The notes beneath the pieces are model-generated. The model ran no database searches, was not told where the DNA came from, and was given only the letters and a program-made list of their open reading frames with translations. Made by a program: the position numbers and the translations under genes. From GCA-020352575 sp041635475 (GTDB taxonomy: Bacteria > Actinomycetota > Acidimicrobiia > Spongiisociales > JAENVV01), in NCBI GenBank assembly GCA_041635475.1, contig JBFKVA010000004.1:1-64000 (forward strand): a stretch of 64,000 bases of DNA, given 5' to 3'. Shown piece after piece: positions 58,033 to 64,000 of this stretch (positions are counted from its first letter, which is position 1; every line of letters begins with the position of its first letter).

Positions 58033-58962
58033 ATGCCCGATTCAGCGCCCGACACCCTCCCCCCCGGCCCTCGCCTGCTCATGGCCGGCGACGAGGACCT
58101 GGCCACCGCCTTGCGTCGGATGGCCCTCGAGCAGGCCGAGGTCGTCATCAGGGGGTTCGAGGTCAACGGGGACGACGTGCTCCTCGACCACGCCGTCCAC
58201 CAGGCCCGCAAGGCCGGCAAGCGACTGCGTGCCCTGCTCCGGCTCTGTCGATTCGAACTCGGCGCCCATCGGTACCGGTGGGCCAACGCGGTCGTTCGCG
58301 ACCAATGCCGGCTGCTCTCCGGAGCGCGCACCTCTGCCGTGCTGTTGCGGACCCTGGACGAACTGATCGTCGACTACTCGATCGAAGACGAAGGGCGGCT
58401 CCGCGACGTCCTCGCTCGTCACCATGCCGACTCGCTGGCCCAGCTGAGACTCGACTCGTTCGGCAGCGACGAAGCGAAGAGGGCACTCACCGACGTCGTG
58501 GATGGTATCCGCACATTGCCGGTGCCGGCCGAGTACCGCTCGGGCGACATCACCGCCTTGGAGCGAGGCATTCGGCGGGCCTACCGCAATGGGAAGCGGA
58601 CCATGAGAGCGGCACGCCGGCTCGACACGGCCGACGCGTTCCACGAGTGGCGAAAGAAGGCCAACTACCTCCGGTTCCAACTGGAGGCACTGAGCGGCGT
58701 GTGCGCACCGCCCATTGCCGCCCTCGCCGAAGCTCTCGAGGAACTCGTGGAAGTGCTCGGATCGGATCACGACCTCGCCGACCTTCTCGATGTCGCCGGG
58801 GCGCCGAATGTGGGAGCCACCGAGTTGCCCGCTCTCATCGAGGAGAGGTCGAGGCCCCTGCGGGGAGACGCCCTGCGCCTCGGGTCACGGGTCTTCGACA
58901 CGACGAACGACGGTTTCGTCCGCTTCTTCGCCGAACAGGCCCAGCCCGCACCGGCCCGGTGA
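58033..58962 (+). CDS. CHAD-domain protein
   Basis: 309 residues, mostly alpha-helical with many conserved His, Arg and Lys on helix faces: DDVLLDHAVHQARKAGKRLRALLRLCRFELG, LERGIRRAYRNGKRTMRAARRLDTADAFHEWRKKANYLRFQLEAL, and VLGSDHDLADLLDV. CHAD domains bind polyphosphate. No CYTH domain is fused. ATG 58033 is seven bases after TACCTT. Together with PPK2 elsewhere in the window it points to polyphosphate handling. Confidence 0.9.
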   Translation: MPDSAPDTLPPGPRLLMAGDEDLATALRRMALEQAEVVIRGFEVNGDDVLLDHAVHQARKAGKRLRALLRLCRFELGAHRYRWANAVVRDQCRLLSGARTSAVLLRTLDELIVDYSIEDEGRLRDVLARHHADSLAQLRLDSFGSDEAKRALTDVVDGIRTLPVPAEYRSGDITALERGIRRAYRNGKRTMRAARRLDTADAFHEWRKKANYLRFQLEALSGVCAPPIAALAEALEELVEVLGSDHDLADLLDVAGAPNVGATELPALIEERSRPLRGDALRLGSRVFDTTNDGFVRFFAEQAQPAPAR

Positions 58963-59003
58963 AGCCTGGGTGGCCGACTCCTGGTCGCCGACCACTGGAC
59001 CCT

Positions 59004-59495
59004 TCAGGCGCCGAAGCCTCCGAATCGGCGATCGAGGTAGAGCAGGGGCTCGATCGGATCATCCGAGAGGTGGACGTGCTCGATCCGACCGACCACGATG
59101 TCATGGCTCGACCTCGGAAAGCGCGCTTCGAGAACGCACTCGAAGCCCACGAGTGCATCCTCCAGCAGGGGTACGCCCAGCGTCCCAGCCGACCACTCCC
59201 CGACCGCGAAGCGGTCCTCACCCTCCAAGCCGGTCATCCCGGCGAAGGCCTTCGCAACCTCCTCCTGGGCGCGGGCGAGGACGTTCACCGAGAACGCCCG
59301 GTTCTCGATGAGCGAGGGCAGGCTCCCGCTGTCCCGGCTCACGCAGGCCAGCAGCGTCGGCGGTTCGGCGGTCAGGGAGGTGACCGCCGAGGCGGTCAGC
59401 CCGGCACGCGCCCCTTCGACCCCGGTGGCCACGATCGTGACCGCCGCCGCCAGTCGCTGCATCGCGCTGCGAAAGTGGTCGAGGTCGATGGCCAT
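59004..59495 (-). CDS. Flavin reductase-like domain protein
   Basis: 163 residues. FRSAMQRLAAAVTIVATGVEGARAGLTASAVTSLTAEPPTLLACVSRDSGSLPSLIENRAFSVNVLARAQEEVAKAFAG is the flavin reductase (HpaC-like) FMN-binding fold, and HDIVVGRIEHVHLSDDPIEPLLYLDRRFGGF closes it. It likely supplies reduced flavin to a monooxygenase; no monooxygenase gene is close. ATG 59495 is seven bases after TAGCGT; the frame is open further upstream but into the putA promoter. Divergent from putA. Confidence 0.9.
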   Translation of the reverse strand: MAIDLDHFRSAMQRLAAAVTIVATGVEGARAGLTASAVTSLTAEPPTLLACVSRDSGSLPSLIENRAFSVNVLARAQEEVAKAFAGMTGLEGEDRFAVGEWSAGTLGVPLLEDALVGFECVLEARFPRSSHDIVVGRIEHVHLSDDPIEPLLYLDRRFGGFGA

Positions 59496-59570
59496 GGGAC
59501 TGACGCTAGTTGGACCATCCGCCGGGGGGGCATGGCCGGGGCCAGGCCGGGGCGGCGTAGCCTTGTGGAC

Positions 59571-62500
59571 GTGCACATCGACGACCTCCTCACCGCCACC
59601 CGGGAGACGGAGATCGAAGCCCTCCCGGCCCTCGCCGTCGACCTGGCAGCCCTCCTTCTGGCCGAGTCACTCGAGCACCGCACCCACGACGACCGGCAGA
59701 ACGCCGAACGGATGGCCGCGATGATGCGGGACCCGGACGGCAAACGCCTCACGGTGTCGCTGTTCGACCAGGTGTTCCGGGCCCATGCCCCGGCTCGGAT
59801 CGCCGACCAACTCGATCACCTCATCGGTCGCTCCGGCGTTCCCCACTACTTCGCCGGCTGGGAACGCGTCGCCATGGGGATCGGAGCCGTCGCCGGGCGG
59901 TTCCTGCCCGGCGTCGTCGTCCCGGCGATCATTTCGCGGGTCCGGGCAGAGACGTCGGGGATGATCCTCCCGTCGGAGGAGAACCAGCTCGCCGATCACC
60001 TCGATCGACGTCGCCGCGACGGCGTGCGCATGAACATCAACTACCTCGGGGAGGCGATCCTCGGGGAGGAGGAGGCCGCCACCAGGCTCGGCAAGTACCT
60101 CGACCTGCTGGCGCGCCCCGACATCGAGTACATCTCGGTGAAGATCTCCTCGATCTTCTCCCAGATAGACCATGTCGCGGCCGAGGCCACCCTGGAGACG
60201 CTCAAGGACCGCTTGCGGGTCCTCTATCGCACCGCCGAGGCGTTCACGTTCACCGCTGACGACGGCACCGTCCGCAAGAAGTTCGTGAACCTCGACATGG
60301 AGGCCTACGGCGACCTCCACCTCACCTTCGACGCCTTCACCCAGACCCTCGACCTCGAGGAGTTCCGGGACTTCACGGCCGGGATCGTGCTCCAGGCCTA
60401 CCTCCCGGACTCGTTCCCCCTCCAGCAGGAGTTGACCGATTGGGCCGTCGGCCGAGTGGCGTCCGGGGGGGCGCCGATCAAGCTGCGGATCGTGAAGGGT
60501 GCCAATCTCGCCACCGAACTCGCCGACGCCTCCTGGCACGGCTGGCCCCAGGCGCCGTACGCCACCAAGGGCGAGGTCGACAGCAACTTCACGCGGATGG
60601 TCCGCTATGCCAGCCGGCCCGACCACGCCGTGGCCGTCCGTGTCGGCATCGGTTCCCACAATCTCTTCGACGTGGCCCATGCGCTCCTGCTGCGGGCTCA
60701 CCACGGCACCGATGAGCACGTGGAGATCGAGATGCTGGAGGGCATGGTCAACCACCAGGCGAGGGCGGTCCAGGACGTAGCCGGGTCCATGCTCCTGTAC
60801 GCGCCGATCGTCGAGGAGAAGGACTTCCGATCGGCGATCGCCTACCTCATCCGTCGCCTCGACGAGAACACCGAGGAGGAGAACTTCCTCCACGATCTGT
60901 TCGGGATGGTCCCCGGGGACCCTGCCTTCGTGCGCCAGGCGGACCGATTCCTGGCGGCCACGGCCCTCGAGGCGCCCACCGGGCCTCGACGGAGCCAGGA
61001 TCGACGCTCCGAGTCCTTTGGGTTCGACCCGTCGGCCCCGTTCGCCAACGTGGCCGACACCGACTTCTCGCTGCCCGCCAACCAGGCATGGGTGCGCTCG
61101 ATCGCCGAGGACTGGCAGCACCGCGTGGTCCCCGACATCCGCCCGGTGGTCGACGGCGAGGCGGTCACCTCGGATCGGTGGAGGGACGGCCACGATCCCT
61201 CCCGCCCCGGGGACGTCGCCTACCGCTGGCTGCGGACGAGCGGTGACCAGATGCTCGCAGCCATCTCCGGGGCCGTCGAGGCATCCGTCGGGTGGGCCGC
61301 GACCCCGCCCGCCCACCGCCGTCGCGTCCTCGAGCGATGCGCCGAGGAGCTCGCCCGCCGGCGGACCGAGTTCGTCGGGGCGATGATGCTCGACGCCGGC
61401 AAGTCGGCAGTCGAGGCCGACGTCGAGGTGAGCGAGGCCGTCGATTTCGCCCGCTACTACGGGCGACACCTCAATGAGCCGACGGACGGTGCGTCGGCGA
61501 CCCCACTCGGGGTCGTGGCCGTGATCCCCCCGTGGAACTTCCCACTGGCGATCCCGGCCGGGGGCGTCCTGGCGGCCCTGGCGGCAGGCAACGCCGTCCT
61601 GTTCAAGCCGGCGTCCGAGACGGTGCTCATCGGGTCGATGATCGCCGAGGCGCTATGGGCGGCCGGCGTCCCCCACTCGGTCCTCCAGTTCGTCCCGGCG
61701 TCCTCCGACGCTGCCTCGCACCTCGTCGACGATCCCCGCGTGGGTGGCGTCATCCTCACCGGGGCCTGGGAAACCGGCCGGATGTTCCTGGATCGACGCC
61801 CCGACCTCAGGCTGTCGGCGGAGACATCCGGCAAGAACGCCCTCATCGTCTCGGCCATGTCCGACCGGGACCAGGCCATCAAGGACCTCGTCAAGTCTGC
61901 CTTTGGGCACAACGGCCAAAAGTGCTCGGCGGCCAGCCTCGGCATCCTCGAGGCCGAGGTCTACGACGACCAGGTGTTCCTCCGGCAACTGGCGGATGCC
62001 GTCAGGTCGCTCCATGTCGGGGCGCCCTGGGACCTCGAGTCCAAGGTCACGCCGGTCATCCACGCCCCCGGACCCGATCTACTGCGGGGACTCACCGCCC
62101 TGGACGATGGGGAGAGCTGGCTCGTCGAGCCGAGGCACCTCGGCGGGAACCTGTGGGCCCCGGGTGTCCGCCTGGGCGTGCAACCCGACTCGTTCTTCCA
62201 CCGCATCGAGTGCTTCGGCCCGGTCCTCGGCCTCATGCGGGCGCCCGACATGGACACCGCCATTGCCTGGGTGAACTCCTCCGAGTACTCACTCACCGGC
62301 GGCCTCCACTCACTCGACGAACGCGAGATCGACCGCTGGGCCGACGACGTCGAGGTGGGCAACGGGTACGTCAACCGTCACATCACCGGCGCCATCGTCC
62401 GTCGCCAGCCGTTCGGGGGGTGGAAGAAGTCGAGCTTCGGTTCGGGAGCCAAGGCCGGTGGGCCCAACTACGTCGCGTCGCTGGCCCGCTGGATCGAAGC

Positions 62501-63083
62501 CGGCCTCCCCGCCACCACCGGGGACGTCGGAAACGACGTTGTCGCGCTCGTCGCCGCAGCCGCTGGCTTGAGGGAGCGGGCCACGGCGGCCGCCGGTTCC
62601 TACGCCGCGGCGTGGCGCGACCACTTCTCACTCGTCCATGACCCCTCCGCGGTGCGGGGAGAGATCAACGGCTTCCGCTATCGGCCGGCACCGAGGGTCC
62701 TCGTCCGCGTGCTTCCCGACGGGAACCCGGAGGACGCGCTGCTGGCGGCGATGGCCGCACGAACGTGCGGGACACCCGTCGAGATCTCGGTGGGTGACGG
62801 CACCGCCTGGCCATGGAAGGAGTTCCCGGTCCCGGTGGTGTCCGAGTCGGACAGCGCGTTCGGTGCCCGCCTCACGTTGGACGACCGGGTGCGGGTCATC
62901 GGGGCTGCGCCCCGCTCCCTGTGGGAGAGCGCCCGGGACGCCCACGCTCGCGTCTTCGACGACCCGGTCGTGGCCCAAGGACGGATCGAGCTGCGCTGGT
63001 ACGTCCGGGAACAAGCGATGTCGATCCGTACCCACCGCTACGGCAACCTCGTCGGCCTTGGGGAGCACGCCCTCGACCGATAG
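59571..63083 (+). CDS. putA: Bifunctional proline dehydrogenase/P5C dehydrogenase
   Basis: 1170 residues. It oxidises proline to glutamate in two steps. The N-terminal ~430 are the FAD-binding PRODH barrel (YISVKISSIFSQIDHVA, KKFVNLDMEAYGDLHLT, GIVLQAYLPDSFPLQQELTDWA, RIVKGANLATE). Residues ~480-975 are the aldehyde dehydrogenase (VVAVIPPWNFPLAIPAGGVLAALAAGNAVLFKPASE, AETSGKNALIV with the Glu region, GQKCSA with the catalytic Cys at about 785, PFGGWKKSS). The C-terminal ~170 residues extend beyond the dehydrogenase. There is no N-terminal ribbon-helix-helix DNA-binding domain, so it is not self-regulating. GTG 59571 is seven bases after TAGCCT. Confidence 0.95.
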   Translation: MHIDDLLTATRETEIEALPALAVDLAALLLAESLEHRTHDDRQNAERMAAMMRDPDGKRLTVSLFDQVFRAHAPARIADQLDHLIGRSGVPHYFAGWERVAMGIGAVAGRFLPGVVVPAIISRVRAETSGMILPSEENQLADHLDRRRRDGVRMNINYLGEAILGEEEAATRLGKYLDLLARPDIEYISVKISSIFSQIDHVAAEATLETLKDRLRVLYRTAEAFTFTADDGTVRKKFVNLDMEAYGDLHLTFDAFTQTLDLEEFRDFTAGIVLQAYLPDSFPLQQELTDWAVGRVASGGAPIKLRIVKGANLATELADASWHGWPQAPYATKGEVDSNFTRMVRYASRPDHAVAVRVGIGSHNLFDVAHALLLRAHHGTDEHVEIEMLEGMVNHQARAVQDVAGSMLLYAPIVEEKDFRSAIAYLIRRLDENTEEENFLHDLFGMVPGDPAFVRQADRFLAATALEAPTGPRRSQDRRSESFGFDPSAPFANVADTDFSLPANQAWVRSIAEDWQHRVVPDIRPVVDGEAVTSDRWRDGHDPSRPGDVAYRWLRTSGDQMLAAISGAVEASVGWAATPPAHRRRVLERCAEELARRRTEFVGAMMLDAGKSAVEADVEVSEAVDFARYYGRHLNEPTDGASATPLGVVAVIPPWNFPLAIPAGGVLAALAAGNAVLFKPASETVLIGSMIAEALWAAGVPHSVLQFVPASSDAASHLVDDPRVGGVILTGAWETGRMFLDRRPDLRLSAETSGKNALIVSAMSDRDQAIKDLVKSAFGHNGQKCSAASLGILEAEVYDDQVFLRQLADAVRSLHVGAPWDLESKVTPVIHAPGPDLLRGLTALDDGESWLVEPRHLGGNLWAPGVRLGVQPDSFFHRIECFGPVLGLMRAPDMDTAIAWVNSSEYSLTGGLHSLDEREIDRWADDVEVGNGYVNRHITGAIVRRQPFGGWKKSSFGSGAKAGGPNYVASLARWIEAGLPATTGDVGNDVVALVAAAAGLRERATAAAGSYAAAWRDHFSLVHDPSAVRGEINGFRYRPAPRVLVRVLPDGNPEDALLAAMAARTCGTPVEISVGDGTAWPWKEFPVPVVSESDSAFGARLTLDDRVRVIGAAPRSLWESARDAHARVFDDPVVAQGRIELRWYVREQAMSIRTHRYGNLVGLGEHALDR

Positions 63084-63105
63084 GGCCGGCGACGTAGGCT
63101 GGCCC

Positions 63106-64000
63106 ATGATCTCCGCCCGTCAGGTCACGGTCACGGCCTCGGCGTTCGTCGCCATGTTCGTCATCTTCGGGGTTGCCTACTCGTTCGGTGCCTTCTTCGA
63201 GGCGATGGGCGAGGAGCTCGGCTCCAACGCCGCTCGCACCTCGGCGGTGTTCTCCATCACGACGTTCCTGTTCTTCCTGCTGGGGGCGGTGACCGGCCGG
63301 ATCTCGGATCGCCTCGGAGCCCGTCCCCTCCTGGTGCTGGCCGCCCTCTCGCTGGCCGGCGGCCTCTTCGCCACCGCCCGCGTCACGACCGTCGAGGCCG
63401 GCTATCTCAGCTACGGCCTCGGGGTGGGCCTGGCCGTGGCCGCCGCCTACGTACCCTCGGTGGCCACCGTTGGCAAGTGGTTCGGGGAACGGCGGGCTGC
63501 GGCCCTGGGATTCGCCGTGACGGGCATCGGGGTGGGGACGATGGTGGTGGCGCCGGCGGCGGCCTCCCTCATCGAAGCGGTGGGATGGCGCGACGCCTAC
63601 CGGACCATGGGATGGGTCGGGGGCGCGGTCCTGCTCCTGGCGGCCGCCGGCATCGGTGCCAAGCACGCCGACCCGGACGCCACGCCGGCCCACTTCGGGC
63701 CCCGGGCCCTGGCCGATCGGCGGGCGAGGATGCTCTATCTGGCCGCGCTCGCGTTCTCGGTGGCGCTCTTCGTGCCGTTCGTCTTCGCACCCGCCTACGC
63801 CCGGTCCCGGGGCGCCGACCCCGTCGCCGCTGCGTTCCTGCTCGGTCTCCTCGGACTCGGGAGCACGGCGGCCCGTCTCGTGCTGGGCCCCCTGGCCAAT
63901 CGGTTCGGGTCCCTGCGGCTCTTCCGGTGGTGCTTTCTCCTCCACACGGCCTCCTACCTCATCTGGCTCGGAGCCGGGGAGTCCTACGCGGCCATGGCCA
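63106..64000 (+). CDS. MFS transporter (monocarboxylate/OFA-like), cut by window end
   Basis: 298 codons are visible, with no stop before the window edge. It starts MISARQVTVTASAFVAMFVIFGVAYSFGAFFEAMGEELGSNAARTSAVFSI, then GRISDRLGARPLLVLAALSLAGGLF (the MFS D-R-x-G-x-R/K pattern) and YLSYGLGVGLAVAAAYVPSVATVGKWFGERRAAALGFAVTGIGVGTMVVAP, which is typical of OFA/monocarboxylate MFS members. ATG 63106 follows TAGGCT by five bases. It could take up a carboxylate; substrate not determined. 22 bases after putA. Confidence 0.85.
   Translation, partial: MISARQVTVTASAFVAMFVIFGVAYSFGAFFEAMGEELGSNAARTSAVFSITTFLFFLLGAVTGRISDRLGARPLLVLAALSLAGGLFATARVTTVEAGYLSYGLGVGLAVAAAYVPSVATVGKWFGERRAAALGFAVTGIGVGTMVVAPAAASLIEAVGWRDAYRTMGWVGGAVLLLAAAGIGAKHADPDATPAHFGPRALADRRARMLYLAALAFSVALFVPFVFAPAYARSRGADPVAAAFLLGLLGLGSTAARLVLGPLANRFGSLRLFRWCFLLHTASYLIWLGAGESYAAMA

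Noticed and set aside
58278..59570. N-terminal extension of PutA by about 430 residues
   Set aside because: The extension reads out of frame through the CHAD gene and has no PutA-like DNA-binding domain; the GTG after TAGCCT gives a natural start.
1..64000. tRNA, rRNA, CRISPR, insertion sequences or phage genes
   Set aside because: None of the usual signatures (CCA-type cloverleafs, regularly spaced repeats, transposase or integrase motifs) was noticed; a tool-based scan could still find a tRNA.

Overview
The window is a GC-rich, gene-dense stretch of actinobacterial chromosome. An Acidimicrobiia-like lineage is my best guess, by inference only. Pointers are a homologue of the mycothiol-linked nitroreductase Rv2466c, an F420/LLM-type oxidoreductase, a TipA-type MerR regulator, many GTG starts, 4-base GTGA/ATGA gene overlaps, and at least 22 genes whose start codon lies 5-7 bases after a TANNNT (mostly TAGGCT) box, which is the layout of leaderless transcripts. 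I see no rRNA, tRNA, CRISPR array, insertion sequence, integrase or phage gene. It reads as core and accessory metabolism, with no mobile island.

Layout. 1-13.4 kb, mostly minus strand: thiol oxidoreductase, a DUF456 membrane protein, a DUF2087 regulator, a DASS anion transporter with an extra N-terminal domain, an AtuA/DUF998/RDD operon, an SDR plus epimerase pair, a BASS transporter beside a TPP enzyme, an XRE regulator with its membrane partner and twin operators, and serC. 13.4-17.3 kb: a two-subunit biotin-dependent acyl-CoA carboxylase and a 41-residue four-cysteine protein. 17.3-22.6 kb: acyltransferase, YczE-type membrane protein, hydrolase, EamA transporter, enoyl-CoA hydratase, aminopeptidase P. 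22.6-26.1 kb: a methionine locus (metY, pcm, metX) with a SAM riboswitch and a cysteine-containing upstream ORF. 26.1-32 kb: TetR with a divergent hydrolase operon, PPK2, a structured non-coding patch, an LLM oxidoreductase and a degenerate GGDEF protein. 32-34.3 kb: carbamate kinase overlapping a cyclic-2,3-diphosphoglycerate-synthetase-like GTPase. 34.3-37.6 kb: a second metY with an elaborate leader (two small ORFs, three hairpins) and a TipA-like MerR gene. 37.7-43.7 kb: orphan histidine kinase, MFS/HTH pair, clpB. 43.7-53.3 kb: one long operon of a deacetylase, an S9 peptidase, a P1 peptidase and a complete oligopeptide ABC importer. 53.3-55.9 kb: a three-gene ABC-2 exporter. 55.9-64 kb: amidase, small kinase, CHAD protein, flavin reductase, fused PutA and the start of an MFS gene.

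How the parts fit. Two homocysteine synthases with different 5' leaders suggest layered sulfur control. The 43.7-53.3 kb operon couples peptide import to several amide-hydrolysing enzymes, and PutA, the aminopeptidase, the amidase and carbamate kinase fit growth on peptides and amino acids. PPK2 and the CHAD protein point to polyphosphate metabolism. The most interesting regulatory findings are the two metY leaders, the twin XRE operators, the MerR promoter with a 19-base spacer, and the general leaderless promoter signature. All functional statements are homology judgements from reading the translations; no database search was possible.
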